This document shows positions 18,128 to 27,630 of a stretch of DNA of 64,000 nucleotides, piece after piece. The notes below the pieces were generated by a model, which was given only the letters and a program-made list of their open reading frames with translations, ran no database searches and had not been told where the DNA came from. The stretch comes from Paraburkholderia sp. ZP32-5. Lineage in GTDB: Bacteria; Pseudomonadota; Gammaproteobacteria; Burkholderiales; Burkholderiaceae. Both the position numbers and the translations under genes were made by a program. Location: positions 434,001 through 498,000 of the forward strand of contig NZ_JAJEJP010000003.1 in assembly GCF_021390495.1 (NCBI RefSeq), given 5' to 3'. The stretch's first letter is position 1; each line of letters starts with the position of its first letter.

Positions 18128-18502
18128 TCAACGTTGCGGCAGCCCGTTCACCGGGTCGCAGCGTTGCGCATCCAATCTCAGTCTCCTGGCCTCTTCCAGT
18201 TTCTTTACGCCAGTTGAGGTTAGTTCGTATCGGTGACGATCCAGGTGGTCCAAATTCACAAGCAAATAGTCGCGGCGCTTCAAAGCGCGAAGTGCCCTGA
18301 CTAACGTGGCTCGGTCCATCACCATGGCGTCGGCTAAATCCGAGATGCCCAGGTTTGGGAAGTGTCGAACCACCAACAGAACGCAGAACTGGCTGTCACT
18401 CAGGTCGGATAGCCGGGGACCACCCCCATACAACTTATAGAGGTGCCGAGTCGCCGCTTGCAGCGTGCCGCGATAGTCGTTGGGAGTTTGATTGCTCTTC
18501 AT
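18128..18502 (-). CDS. MarR-family transcriptional regulator
   Basis: A 124-residue winged-helix regulator. The recognition region LGISDLADAMVMDRATLVRAL (about 51-71) and the wing (YLLVNLDHLDRHRYELTS) are intact, and the protein is slightly short at the C-terminus for MarR. It is transcribed away from the SPFH gene's direction and has no obvious target next to it. Aromatic or phenolic ligands are common in the family. Confidence 0.75.
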   Translation of the reverse strand: MKSNQTPNDYRGTLQAATRHLYKLYGGGPRLSDLSDSQFCVLLVVRHFPNLGISDLADAMVMDRATLVRALRALKRRDYLLVNLDHLDRHRYELTSTGVKKLEEARRLRLDAQRCDPVNGLPQR

Positions 18503-18607
18503 ATGCCCAAGATAAGTCGCCCGAACATTCTTTGACGATGCCTGGGGGCGAACTAAACTGTTGCCATTTCTTTTACTAATAGCAACTTCGTCAGGCCGAG
18601 CAATGGG

Positions 18608-19519
18608 CTAGGAGTAACGCGACGGCAGCTCTTCGAAGTATTTCACAGCAAAGTCGATGAACGCGCGCAGCCTGGCCGGAACGAGAGTCCGATTGACATA
18701 CACCAGCTGAATTTCAACGGCGTGCTCGGCCATCCGATAATTTTCCAGCAGCCTGACCAGGCGTCCTGCAGCCACGTCATTTTCTACCAGATGGACGGGC
18801 ACGATACAAATGCCCAGACCCTCCAAGGCCATCTGATGATTGAAAATAGGGCTATTGGAGAAAATATCGTAATTTAGCGGGATGGTTACTCCATCTTGTT
18901 CATCCTCGAAGACGAGGACTGGACGACGTAGATAAGGCGCCATAACGACGTATTGATGATCCGCGAGTTGGGACGGCTTAGTCGGTAATGGCTGATTGGC
19001 AAGATAAGAGGGCGCGGCAACAATCGCCATGGGGATACGCTCGAGAGTGCGCACTATAGCCGTCTCGCTCGCCAATTGATATGGGATGATCAAACCGAGA
19101 TCATAACCGTCAGCAACCAGGTCGATAGCTCGCTCGGTTAAGGCAATTTCCAATACCACTTTCGGATGTGCGCGCTTGAACTGTGCAATCAGTGGACCGA
19201 TGCGGGTCAAGGCGGAGCTCGTGTGCACAACGAGTCGAAGTACCCCACTGACTTCGCGGTGCTCGCCGGCGATATCGGCTTCGAGCGCATCTAATTCGTC
19301 GAGAATTCGCACACACCCTTCGTAAAACCGCTCGGCCGATCGAGTGAGAGAAAGCTGCCGGGTTGTTCGGGTCAGCAGACGCGCACCCATGCGCTCCTCG
19401 AGCACGGCAATCGCACGAGACACGCTCGGTCGGGACAACCCAAGCTGGTCAGCTGCACGCGTAAAACTTTTTAGCTCGACGATTGCTCGAAATAGACGCA
19501 AGCTTTCGATGTATTCCAT
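18608..19519 (-). CDS. LysR-family transcriptional regulator
   Basis: A 303-residue LysR protein of the CrgA-like group: MEYIESLRLFRAIVELKSFTRAADQLGLSR at the start holds the helix-turn-helix, and VSGVLRLVVHTS opens the effector domain near 92. TAG at the stop is followed by an unassigned gap. The neighbour on the left is a MarR gene, so the target is not evident from position. Confidence 0.85.
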   Translation of the reverse strand: MEYIESLRLFRAIVELKSFTRAADQLGLSRPSVSRAIAVLEERMGARLLTRTTRQLSLTRSAERFYEGCVRILDELDALEADIAGEHREVSGVLRLVVHTSSALTRIGPLIAQFKRAHPKVVLEIALTERAIDLVADGYDLGLIIPYQLASETAIVRTLERIPMAIVAAPSYLANQPLPTKPSQLADHQYVVMAPYLRRPVLVFEDEQDGVTIPLNYDIFSNSPIFNHQMALEGLGICIVPVHLVENDVAAGRLVRLLENYRMAEHAVEIQLVYVNRTLVPARLRAFIDFAVKYFEELPSRYS

Positions 19520-20009
19520 AGGAGTTCTCTAATAAATATCGCTAGACGCTGGCTTAGGAAATGAGCGAGGAGTACGCCCACAAAAGCACACCAAGATTGC
19601 ACTGGTCTGTCCCCCAATGTTTATTTGATGGTCGCAGATAAAGCCGGTTGACGCGGTCCAGACGGACTGTTCGTAGTTTTTTCGATAGTAAAAGCCGAAC
19701 TGATCGACGTGCGTGACCAGCCACCTGGCCGGCCGAGCCGTCTTTGCGGATTAGTCTGTCGATAGCCCGCCCGGGCAAGTGCACAAAGAAGTACTTCAAT
19801 ATCCGCAGCGCTCGCTGCAGCGCTCACCGCGACGGTCCCAAACCCTGTTCTGTTGACATGGATACCCGTTGTTTCCCGATTGTTTCCCGCAAACGCAACA
19901 ATTCGTTCACACCGCGGATATTTATCGCACGTGACCAGATGGCTAAAGTGACCTCAACGCTTCACTCAACCGCAGAGAAGCCTAACCCGAAAAAATTTTG
20001 GAGAAAATC
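19520..20009. other. intergenic stretch between the LysR and DUF4148 genes
   Basis: About 490 bases upstream of both divergent genes. I see short frames but nothing family-like. The last 20 bases carry TTTTGGAG, the ribosome binding site of the DUF4148 gene. Confidence 0.35.
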
Positions 20010-20390
20010 ATGAAAGCCACCATCAAAACCGCAATCGTCGCTTTTGCTCTTACCGCAGCTTCCACTTCTTTTGCGCAGAGCCAATCTACGACGATCACTC
20101 GTACGCAAGTCCGTGCAGAGCTGATTCAACTTGAACAGGAAGGCTACAGGCCCGGTGCGAATGACGTGCAATACCCGCACGATATCCAGAATGCGGAAGC
20201 CCGTATTGCGCAACAACAGGTCGCCACGGAAGGCAAAACCACTTCGTCTTACGGCTCTGATACGGCAGGCAATTCGCAGGCCGGTCGGTCAGGCAAGGCA
20301 GGCGCGGGTCAATCGCCGGTTCAAAAGACGTTCACTCCGAAAGAATCGCATTCCGTAGGACATTTCGATCAGATTTATTTCGGCAGTTGA
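20010..20390 (+). CDS. secreted DUF4148 protein
   Basis: A 126-residue protein with a cleavable signal peptide (SFAQSQ, cleavage after about residue 23) and a DUF4148 core: TRTQVRAELIQLEQEGYRPGANDVQYP (about 32-58), then a low-complexity Ser/Gly/Ala tail. DUF4148 proteins are small periplasmic proteins expanded in Burkholderiaceae and have no settled function. The start behind TTTTGGAG gives a standard signal peptide. Confidence 0.8.
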   Translation: MKATIKTAIVAFALTAASTSFAQSQSTTITRTQVRAELIQLEQEGYRPGANDVQYPHDIQNAEARIAQQQVATEGKTTSSYGSDTAGNSQAGRSGKAGAGQSPVQKTFTPKESHSVGHFDQIYFGS

Positions 20391-20409
20391 TTTTCTTTGA
20401 TTGAAACAC

Positions 20410-20431
20410 CATGCCGCTCGAAAGCGGTATG
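20410..20431 (+). terminator. stem-loop after the DUF4148 gene
   Basis: CATGCCGCT-CGAA-AGCGGTATG forms a 9-bp stem with one G:T pair, 19 bases after the stop codon. There is no T-run behind it, so termination efficiency is doubtful. Confidence 0.4.
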
Positions 20432-20635
20432 GGCAGAGCGCCTCTGTAAGCCCCCCGCGTCTTTATTGATACCTGTCGCACGTTCCTGGAACTGCATTCG
20501 GTGGGTACGTGTTCGGGGCTTCACCTCCGATTCATGCTGGTTTTAAAAAGGCGGCAAGGGCACTGTCAGATATCTCTTTTAGTGAAGTTCACGCGGATAA
20601 CCCTTAAAGCACAACCCACCAGAGACTTATCAACC

Positions 20636-21265
20636 ATGTCCACGCAAGCACCACGTCGCGCGTTAATCGTCATCGATGTACAAAATGAATATGTCGATGG
20701 AAACTTTCGAATTGAATATCCGCCCGTTGAAAGTTCTCTTTCGAACATTGGTAAAGCCATCGATGCGGCAAATGAGAACGATATTCCAGTAGTTCTTGTT
20801 CAGCACGTTCTCCCGGCAGACGCACCAATCTTTGCGGAAGGGAGCATCGGTGTTCAGTTACACCCCACTGTCAAGAACCGGAAACACGATCTGGTAGTCA
20901 CGAAAGTTCTGCCGAGTACGTTTTCAGGCGCAGGATTTGACGAATGGCTTAAAGAGAATGACATCGATACCCTGACCGTTATCGGTTACATGACCCACAA
21001 CTGCAATGACGCCACGATGCGCGAGGCGATGCACAGGGGATACCACGTCGAATTCCTTCCGGATGCAGCCGGCTCGCTTCCTTATAAAAACAAGGCGGGC
21101 AAGGCAAGCGCAAAAGAGATGCACCGCATTATCAGCGTGATTATGGAGTCTACGTACGCCGCGACCATGACGACTGATGAATGGATCGAAAGATTGCAAG
21201 ATCCGACGTACACGTCGTGCGACAACATTTTTGCTTCAAACCTCCGCGCCATTGGACAACTGTAA
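20636..21265 (+). CDS. isochorismatase-fold cysteine hydrolase
   Basis: A 209-residue enzyme with the Asp-Lys-Cys triad of the family at D14 (VIDVQNEY), K90 (VVTKVLPSTF) and C123 (THNCNDA). Relatives include nicotinamidase, N-carbamoylsarcosine amidase and other amide hydrolases. The start ATG at 20636 gives the normal N-terminus; the longer frame upstream is not family-like. It lies 22 bases before the amidase gene on the same strand, so the two hydrolases are probably co-transcribed and may act in sequence on an amide-containing compound. Confidence 0.83.
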   Translation: MSTQAPRRALIVIDVQNEYVDGNFRIEYPPVESSLSNIGKAIDAANENDIPVVLVQHVLPADAPIFAEGSIGVQLHPTVKNRKHDLVVTKVLPSTFSGAGFDEWLKENDIDTLTVIGYMTHNCNDATMREAMHRGYHVEFLPDAAGSLPYKNKAGKASAKEMHRIISVIMESTYAATMTTDEWIERLQDPTYTSCDNIFASNLRAIGQL

Positions 21266-21287
21266 TTTCACTCAAGGACACCAAGCC

Positions 21288-22694
21288 ATGAAAACCGAAC
21301 TCTTTTATCAAGACGCCACCAAACTCGCTGAGCTGATTCGCACCAAAGAAGTGTCGCCCGTCGAAGTCATGCAGGCGCATCTGGATCGTATCGAAGCGAT
21401 TAATCCAAAGATCAATGCTGTCGTCTCTGTAGCGGACGATGCCTTGAAGAACGCCAGGCACGCGGAAGCTGCCGTGATGGCAGGAGAAAACCTCGGTCCG
21501 CTCCACGGCGTCCCGTTTTCCGTGAAGGACTCGATTGATACCGCGGGGGTGCTAACGCAACGCGGCTCGCCAATCTTTAAAGGTCGCACGCCGGATACCG
21601 ACGCGACCACCGTTGCTCGCATGAAGAACGCCGGCGCCATCGTGCTGGCTAAGACAAATTTGCCGGAATTTGCCTACTGGATCGAGAGCGATAATTTGCT
21701 CTCGGGACGCAGTTTGAATCCATGGAATCTGGAGCGCACGCCAGGCGGCTCCAGTGGCGGTGAATCGGCTGCCATCGCTGCCGGCCTGTCACCCATCGGA
21801 CTGGCCACCGATGTCACGATTTCGGTTCGTGGACCCGCTGCATTGACCGGTGTGGTCGGACTCAAGGCCACTCACGGCCGTCTTCCCATGACGGGCATTT
21901 TCCCACGCGTACCGCGTCGACTCTGGCACATTGGTCCCATGGCCCGTTCGGTGCGCGATGTTGCGTTGGCTTACTCACTGCTAGCCGGCCCGGATGGGCA
22001 GGACGGCTTCTCCACCAGCCCACTGACACTGGACGCCGGTGTGGGGGCCAAGCCAGTGCGCCCGGTGCGCGTGGGCGTTCTGGTCGAACCTGGCTTTGGC
22101 CTGGTCGACAACGAGGTCGCAGCGACGGTGCTTGCTGCGGGCGAAGCCCTCAAACAGTTTGGCATCGTTGTCGAGCCGGTGCGCATTCCTGTGCTGGAAC
22201 AGTTCAACGCCTTGGAATTGGCGTGGAAACTTCAGGTGATGGAAACCAAACCTGCCTTCAAAGCAGCAACGGCGGGGTTCGAACACCTGATCTACAAGCA
22301 CGTGCAAGCCGTACTGGATACCCCCGACACCTCGATCGAAGACTTCGTTACCGCCGAGCAGCAGGTCGAAACCATGCGCGACGGTTTCGCACAGTACTTC
22401 CAGCGCTACGATGCTTTGCTTTGCCCAGTGCTGCCGGTAGCCTCCCACGGGCATGACGCAAGCGAGTTCAACATCAACGGTCAGACCGTTTCGGCCATGC
22501 ATGTGATGGATGCTACTGCACCGTTTAGTGCAACCGGTCTGCCCGGCTTGTCGATGCGCTTCGGTACTAGTCAAGATGGGATGCCGATCGCCGTGCAACT
22601 CGTTTCGCCCTGGTTGGCGGAATCGACAATTCTGCACCTCGGCGCATTGCTCGAGTCGGTAAGTTCGGTCCGCGATCTCCATCCGCAGTTGTGA
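21288..22694 (+). CDS. amidase-signature hydrolase with altered nucleophile loop
   Basis: A 468-residue amidase-signature enzyme. The Ser-cisSer-Lys triad is in place: K80 (SVKDSID), cis-Ser S155 in PGGSSGGES and nucleophile S179, with the usual spacings of 75 and 24. The two glycines normally before the nucleophile (GGSIR in the family, shaping the oxyanion hole) are Thr177 and Ile178, giving TDVTISVR. Activity may be changed or lost. The start at 21288 is chosen because it opens the family N-terminus; the frame upstream overlaps the isochorismatase gene. It is the second gene of a two-gene unit. Confidence 0.82.
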   Translation: MKTELFYQDATKLAELIRTKEVSPVEVMQAHLDRIEAINPKINAVVSVADDALKNARHAEAAVMAGENLGPLHGVPFSVKDSIDTAGVLTQRGSPIFKGRTPDTDATTVARMKNAGAIVLAKTNLPEFAYWIESDNLLSGRSLNPWNLERTPGGSSGGESAAIAAGLSPIGLATDVTISVRGPAALTGVVGLKATHGRLPMTGIFPRVPRRLWHIGPMARSVRDVALAYSLLAGPDGQDGFSTSPLTLDAGVGAKPVRPVRVGVLVEPGFGLVDNEVAATVLAAGEALKQFGIVVEPVRIPVLEQFNALELAWKLQVMETKPAFKAATAGFEHLIYKHVQAVLDTPDTSIEDFVTAEQQVETMRDGFAQYFQRYDALLCPVLPVASHGHDASEFNINGQTVSAMHVMDATAPFSATGLPGLSMRFGTSQDGMPIAVQLVSPWLAESTILHLGALLESVSSVRDLHPQL

Positions 22695-22718
22695 GCATGA
22701 CCATCATCGCGTGAGGCT

Positions 22719-22835
22719 GGCTACTGCCATCCGCTGCGACCGATCCGGCTGCTGGTCATCGACGCGCTCAAGCGGCTCAACGGGCTGTTTGGCGTGATCA
22801 GCGGCCGGGCGTCGATCGCAGCGGAGGTCCGTTAG
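22719..22835 (+). pseudogene. remnant of a transposase N-terminus (IS5-like)
   Basis: About 38 codons read GYCHPLRPIRLLVIDALKRL and continue to GRASIAAEV and a stop. This resembles the HPLR-x-IR-LV...GRPSI-PE start of IS5-family transposases. Nothing else of the gene, and no terminal inverted repeats, can be seen. It lies between the amidase and the end of the efflux operon. Confidence 0.5.
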
Positions 22836-22839
22836 CACG

Positions 22840-24282
22840 TCAACCGGCCGATTCCCATCCTCCGCCAAGAGACAGGAAAAGATTGACCTGATCAACAGCT
22901 GTTTTCGATCGTGCGGCTGCAAGTGCACTTTGCGAGTTCGCTAGTGTTCTCTCCGCATCAAGCGTGACAAGATCGCCACTCCGGCCTTCAGCCTGAAGTT
23001 CATGGGCATCCTTCGCGGCCGTCGCGGCATCGTCACGAGCTGACGCCAAGGAGCGTTCCCGTTGGAGGTCGTGACTGTAATTATTCAGTGAAGTTTCGAC
23101 ATCGCGAAGCGCGCCCAGAACCGTTCCGTCAAATTTTGCCAACTGAGTTCGTTGAGCTGCATTCGCACCGGCGATTCGGGCCCGAGTGGCACTTTGATTC
23201 AATTGCCATTGGATGACCGGTCCAATCGACCACTCGTTCGTGCGGTGCTGCGCAAAATCGCTCGTCGCGCCGGTCGATCCAATGGCGGCACGCAACACGA
23301 CTTTCGGATAAAGATCAGCCGTCTCCACGCCAATACGCGCAGTGGCTGCGGCGAGTTGACGTTCCGCGGCCCGTACGTCCGGGCGTCTCCTGAGCAGCGT
23401 CATTCCGTTCCCAACGGGTATCGGCGTAGAGATCGGCGGAACGTTGACACAGCTCGTGAGACTCTGATCGAACTCGCGCGGCGCTTTGCCTGTCAGGACG
23501 GCGATCTGGAACAGCGCATTTTGCCGGCGCGCTTCGATGACAGGGACCGCGGCGCGCAATTGTTCCACCAGTGCTGCCGAACGCGTCAAATCAAGCCGTG
23601 AAGCTCTGCCAGCATCGAGAAGCCGCCGCGTCAAATCGAGGCTTCGTTCCTGAAGGTCGACGGACTGGTTGGCGACGGCGAGTTCATCGCCATCCGAGCA
23701 AACCTCCACATAGTAGCGAGTGATTCTGGCTGCCACGGTAACGCGAACCCAGTCCCGTGCCGCGGCAACTGACTCTGAATCGGCTTGCGATGCTTCGACT
23801 CCACGTCTTACACGGCCAAAAAGGTCTACTTCGTATGACGCGGAGAGCCCGATGTCGTAGAGGTTATCCGGAGGGAGATCGTCGGCCGGTGAAAGGTACG
23901 ATTCCGCGGACAGCAGCGAACGCTCTACGGCGCCCCCAAAGTTGAGTTGCGGTTGTTCTTGTGATTGGGCAAGTTGAACGATCGACCGGCTGCGGCTCAG
24001 GTTGGCTTCCGCCATTCGCAGGTCCGTATTGGCAGCAAAACCCTCTTCCACAAGGCGATCCAGAACGTCACTCTGATAGAGGTGCCACCAGCGATCAGGC
24101 AACTGTGTTTCTTCGACTGCGGGGTTGTTTCGGGTTCCGATGAATGAAGCTTGCGCCGCAGCCGAATTGATCTGCGCGGTTGCCGGCAACTTATAGTTCG
24201 GCCCGACTTCGCAGCCTGCGAGGATCGCGCAGAAGAAAGTCACGGCTATCCCACGCACGATGAAAATCCGCGCGGTCTTCAT
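22840..24282 (-). CDS. outer-membrane efflux lipoprotein, NodT/OprM family
   Basis: A 480-residue TolC-like channel lipoprotein: signal peptide with LAGC lipobox, CEVGPNYKLP after it (the classic NodT opening), and two repeats of long helical segments rich in Ala, Gln and Arg (for example RSIVQLAQSQEQPQL). It completes a tripartite pump with the adaptor and FUSC protein. Its start overlaps the adaptor's stop by four bases (ATGA). Confidence 0.9.
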   Translation of the reverse strand: MKTARIFIVRGIAVTFFCAILAGCEVGPNYKLPATAQINSAAAQASFIGTRNNPAVEETQLPDRWWHLYQSDVLDRLVEEGFAANTDLRMAEANLSRSRSIVQLAQSQEQPQLNFGGAVERSLLSAESYLSPADDLPPDNLYDIGLSASYEVDLFGRVRRGVEASQADSESVAAARDWVRVTVAARITRYYVEVCSDGDELAVANQSVDLQERSLDLTRRLLDAGRASRLDLTRSAALVEQLRAAVPVIEARRQNALFQIAVLTGKAPREFDQSLTSCVNVPPISTPIPVGNGMTLLRRRPDVRAAERQLAAATARIGVETADLYPKVVLRAAIGSTGATSDFAQHRTNEWSIGPVIQWQLNQSATRARIAGANAAQRTQLAKFDGTVLGALRDVETSLNNYSHDLQRERSLASARDDAATAAKDAHELQAEGRSGDLVTLDAERTLANSQSALAAARSKTAVDQVNLFLSLGGGWESAG

Positions 24283-25373
24283 TGCAGTTTCTCCTGCCCT
24301 TGATGATCCCGCTTTATCTGCAGCGAAGCGTGATCCGCTGAGCCGGATTCAAGAGTCACAGTAGCTGTCCGGCCGGCGATCAGCAGGAGTTCAGAAGGTG
24401 CCTGATCGATATGGATGCGCACGGGCACGCGTTGCGCAAGTCGCACCCAATTGAAGGTAGGATTCACGTTCGCGAGGAGGTCCCCACTTCCCGTGCGGTC
24501 GCGATCCGCAATGCCAGGTGCAATGCTCTCCACGTGACCACGTAATTCCCGCCCTTCGCCCATCAGTTGAATGGTGGCCTGGTCTCCAATGTGGATGCTG
24601 CGCAGCTTGGTTTCCTCGAAATAGCCATCAACGTGAAGGGATGCTGCATCCAGCACGCCGAACGCCGGGTGACCCGCTGTCAAATAGTCGCCCGGTCGCA
24701 ACTGGACATCGGCTGCAATACCATTGACAGGTGCAACAACGGAGGCGCGTTGAAGATTTAACCGCGCCGTATTTCGTGCCGCAGTCGATTGCGCGACAGT
24801 CGCCTTTGCCTGACTTAATGACGCTTTGGCCTGGGAGATGCCGGCAGTCGTTTCTATCAACGACGCACGCGCCTGCGCGACAGTTGCATCAAGCTGCGCT
24901 ACTTTCGTGGCCCCTTGCTGAACGCTCTCGGTCGACACCAGCGTACCAAGCTTTCGGTTTCTGATGTCTTCGCGCTGTGCTTCGGCAAGCAGTATGGATT
25001 GGGCACGGAGCGTCGCGGACGCTGCCTGAACCTTCGCTTGAGCCTCGGCGATATTCGACTGTGCCAGTTCCTCTCCAGCCTGGCTTTGTTCGAGGGCCGC
25101 GTCGGCCTGCTGCAAGGCAATTTCAAATCGCGCCCGGTCAATCACAAAAAGTACCTGTCCACGCCGAACCGGCATGTTGTCGCTCACATCGACTTCAGTG
25201 ACAAGACCCGACACGTCCGGCGCTACCTTCGCTACGTCGGCGCGCAATCGTCCATCCCTGGTCCACGGGTCGATACGGTAGTAGTTCCACAACCAGAGCG
25301 CGGCCAGGAAAGCCACTGCGACGATGACCATCGTAGCGACGGCACGCCTGCCGTGAATTGTCCAACGCATCAT
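24279..25373 (-). CDS. HlyD/EmrA-family membrane-fusion adaptor (AaeA-like)
   Basis: A 364-residue periplasmic adaptor. One N-terminal membrane anchor (about 13-30) is followed by a lipoyl half (VAPDVSGLVTEVDVSDNMPV), a long alpha-hairpin (about 85-200) and a beta-barrel region starting at the second lipoyl half near VVAPVNGIA. The start at MMRW sits behind AAAGGATGTC. It is the third gene of the operon, eight bases after DUF1656, and overlaps the NodT gene by four bases. Confidence 0.88.
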   Translation of the reverse strand: MMRWTIHGRRAVATMVIVAVAFLAALWLWNYYRIDPWTRDGRLRADVAKVAPDVSGLVTEVDVSDNMPVRRGQVLFVIDRARFEIALQQADAALEQSQAGEELAQSNIAEAQAKVQAASATLRAQSILLAEAQREDIRNRKLGTLVSTESVQQGATKVAQLDATVAQARASLIETTAGISQAKASLSQAKATVAQSTAARNTARLNLQRASVVAPVNGIAADVQLRPGDYLTAGHPAFGVLDAASLHVDGYFEETKLRSIHIGDQATIQLMGEGRELRGHVESIAPGIADRDRTGSGDLLANVNPTFNWVRLAQRVPVRIHIDQAPSELLLIAGRTATVTLESGSADHASLQIKRDHQGQEKLQ

Positions 25374-25381
25374 GACATCCT

Positions 25382-25594
25382 TTAAAAAGATCGGAAAAGC
25401 GCAATCAGTCGGGACACGGACGCCCACAAAATGACAAAGACCGCCAGATCAACCAGGCGCGGATTGATAAAGAAGCGATAAAAATTCATTTGCCGCATCA
25501 TCCGCGTGACGGGCAGCAATAAAGCACCAGCGATGCCTGCCGTGACGACCGCCGCGGCGACATACACGCCAAACAGATTGAATTCTCCGATCAT
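25382..25594 (-). CDS. DUF1656 small membrane protein (AaeX-like)
   Basis: A 70-residue protein with two membrane segments (about 8-30 and 48-66) separated by a short basic loop (RMMRQMNFYRFF). DUF1656 proteins sit between the FUSC and HlyD genes in AaeXAB-type operons and help the pump by an unknown mechanism. It overlaps the FUSC gene by four bases (ATGA). Confidence 0.85.
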   Translation of the reverse strand: MIGEFNLFGVYVAAAVVTAGIAGALLLPVTRMMRQMNFYRFFINPRLVDLAVFVILWASVSRLIALFRSF

Positions 25595-27630
25595 CTTCTT
25601 TCTACCATTGAGCTATGTCCTGTTACATCAGGAAAGAGAACCCGCCGGAGGTTGAGCGCTGCGTCGATCCCCGCTCGACGCTCGTACTCGTGCGCAAGAT
25701 TCAGAACGCTCGATATGGTCTTATCCAGCTTTTCGATCAGGTTTGCGGGAACGGCGACGGTTAAGCCCCGACTCAATTTCTCGAAGTAGTCCGCGAGTGT
25801 CGTCAGCGCGATATCGATATCGTGAGCGATCAATGGATTCGCCGTTGACCGCAACGATTTGAGCTCTTCGACAGCGCTTATCAGTTTTGCGTCGCGTAGA
25901 ATCTGAGCCACTGCATTACGCTCGTCTGCCGGCAAACGAGCGACGCGTGTGACGAGCAGGCCGACCCGATCCAGTGCTTTACTTCGAGCCTGCGCGACAC
26001 CCAATGAAACGGGAGCCCGTATCTGCAGGGACAGCTCCCGCCATCCCGCTCGCAACAGCCGGTCGATCGCGCGCTCCAGCGGGATGACCCGCGCAATCGC
26101 AATTCCGCCAAGCGCGAAAAGAAAACCTACACCGGCACCCAGAAAGGTATTCAGCATGCCGGCAACGTCGGCATCAAATGTCGGCTGTATTGCCAGCAAT
26201 AACGAAAAGCCCACCAGCATGCCGAGTCCGGTGAGCATGTACTTCGGATTGCCATAAAGCAGAAGCAATGCGCCGAGGATCGGCAACAGCGCAACCGCTA
26301 GCATCGGGAATCCATCGATCGCCGGCAAAACGGCACATTGGTAAAAAAGACCAAAAGGCAGAGCCAGAAAGTAGCCGCGTGTGACACCCCAGATCACCGG
26401 TGTCGGGTCATCCAGTGCTACAAACAGCGCAGATGCCATCGCTGCAATGGCGACTGCGAATGTGCCACTTTCCCACTGCATTGCAATGCTGAAAATGCCC
26501 GCCGCCACTACGATGAACGCGCCGACGCCGGCCGACTGCAGCGCTATTCCATGATCGACATGAAGGGCGCGTGGCTGTGCAGACGCAATCATTGCTGCAG
26601 CGTCTTCGTCCACCGCCGTGTCCGGCGAACGGACGACGGCCGCCAACGCCTCGCATTCTCTCCAGAGCCGAATCAGGTCCGCGAGCCTCACGGCCAGACT
26701 TGCTCGCGCCAGATCCGTCCATCCAGAGTTCGCGGCAAGTGATGGGGCCAGTGATGTCAGCAACGGCTCAAATTCTGCAAATGACGCATCTACCTTGCCA
26801 TGGCGCGTTTCTATCCACTCGCTGATCTTCGCGAGAATTTCCTTGATATCTTCGCCTTGATTTCCCTGGACAGAGATATCGACAAGACGATCATGAACAG
26901 CAGCAACAGTCGGCAACAACATGACCAGCCGCTCCTCCAGAGCCCAGAACGCGCGTCTGCGATTTTTTGAAAATTCCGTTTCGAAATACCAGTCGGTGGT
27001 TAGCAGATTAATTTCCGTGAGACGGCTGGCGGTTCCGTCTGGAAGCTTTCCTATAGTGGGTTCATGAAGTCCATCGATGATCCATTTTCTGGCGTCATCC
27101 ATCAATTGATCCAGTTTTTCAAGAACAACCGGACCGACGCTCCTGGAAAAAAAGAGACTTTGTATGATGGCGAAAGCAAACACACCCACCAGAATTTCTT
27201 CAACGCGAACTACGGTCGTATTGAACAGATTTTCAGGCGCTTTTGCCGACGGCAGTCCCAGAAAAGCCAACGTGTACCCAGACAGAAAGAATACATACGA
27301 CCGAGGCGATCTATCGAGTGCGCCAAGGTAGATGCATAGTGCAAGCCACGATGCGACGACAAAAAGCAGTAGCGCCGGGAAGCTCGCGACTCCTGGAATA
27401 AGTGCGACACATGCTATCCCGCCAATCACTGTACCCAACGCGCGATAGAACGCCTTCGCCCAGATGGCTCCAGTCAGAGGTTGCAGGGGTTGCGTCAGAA
27501 AGACCGTCACCATTGCCCACCAGGGATTAGTGAGGTCGAAAGAAAACGCGGTATATAGCGCCAGGATCACGGCCAGGTAACTGCCTGCGGCAATCGTGAC
27601 TGCTCTCCCGTTCCGCTCATTCAAGATCAT
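25591..27630 (-). CDS. FUSC-family aromatic acid exporter (AaeB-like)
   Basis: A 679-residue inner-membrane protein with two blocks of membrane segments (about 15-160 and 360-520) separated and followed by cytoplasmic helical regions, the FUSC/AaeB layout. The paralogous halves are marked by NPWWAMVTVFLTQP in the first and the FAVAIAAMASALFVALDD region in the second. AaeB-type pumps export hydroxylated aromatic carboxylic acids. It is the first gene of a four-gene operon with DUF1656, HlyD adaptor and NodT channel. The upstream region has three AGCATATGC palindromes. Confidence 0.87.
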   Translation of the reverse strand: MILNERNGRAVTIAAGSYLAVILALYTAFSFDLTNPWWAMVTVFLTQPLQPLTGAIWAKAFYRALGTVIGGIACVALIPGVASFPALLLFVVASWLALCIYLGALDRSPRSYVFFLSGYTLAFLGLPSAKAPENLFNTTVVRVEEILVGVFAFAIIQSLFFSRSVGPVVLEKLDQLMDDARKWIIDGLHEPTIGKLPDGTASRLTEINLLTTDWYFETEFSKNRRRAFWALEERLVMLLPTVAAVHDRLVDISVQGNQGEDIKEILAKISEWIETRHGKVDASFAEFEPLLTSLAPSLAANSGWTDLARASLAVRLADLIRLWRECEALAAVVRSPDTAVDEDAAAMIASAQPRALHVDHGIALQSAGVGAFIVVAAGIFSIAMQWESGTFAVAIAAMASALFVALDDPTPVIWGVTRGYFLALPFGLFYQCAVLPAIDGFPMLAVALLPILGALLLLYGNPKYMLTGLGMLVGFSLLLAIQPTFDADVAGMLNTFLGAGVGFLFALGGIAIARVIPLERAIDRLLRAGWRELSLQIRAPVSLGVAQARSKALDRVGLLVTRVARLPADERNAVAQILRDAKLISAVEELKSLRSTANPLIAHDIDIALTTLADYFEKLSRGLTVAVPANLIEKLDKTISSVLNLAHEYERRAGIDAALNLRRVLFPDVTGHSSMVERR

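Noticed and set aside
22270..22290. GGGGTTCGAAC-like string resembling a tRNA T-arm
   Set aside because: It lies in frame inside the amidase coding region and has no acceptor, D-arm or anticodon partners.
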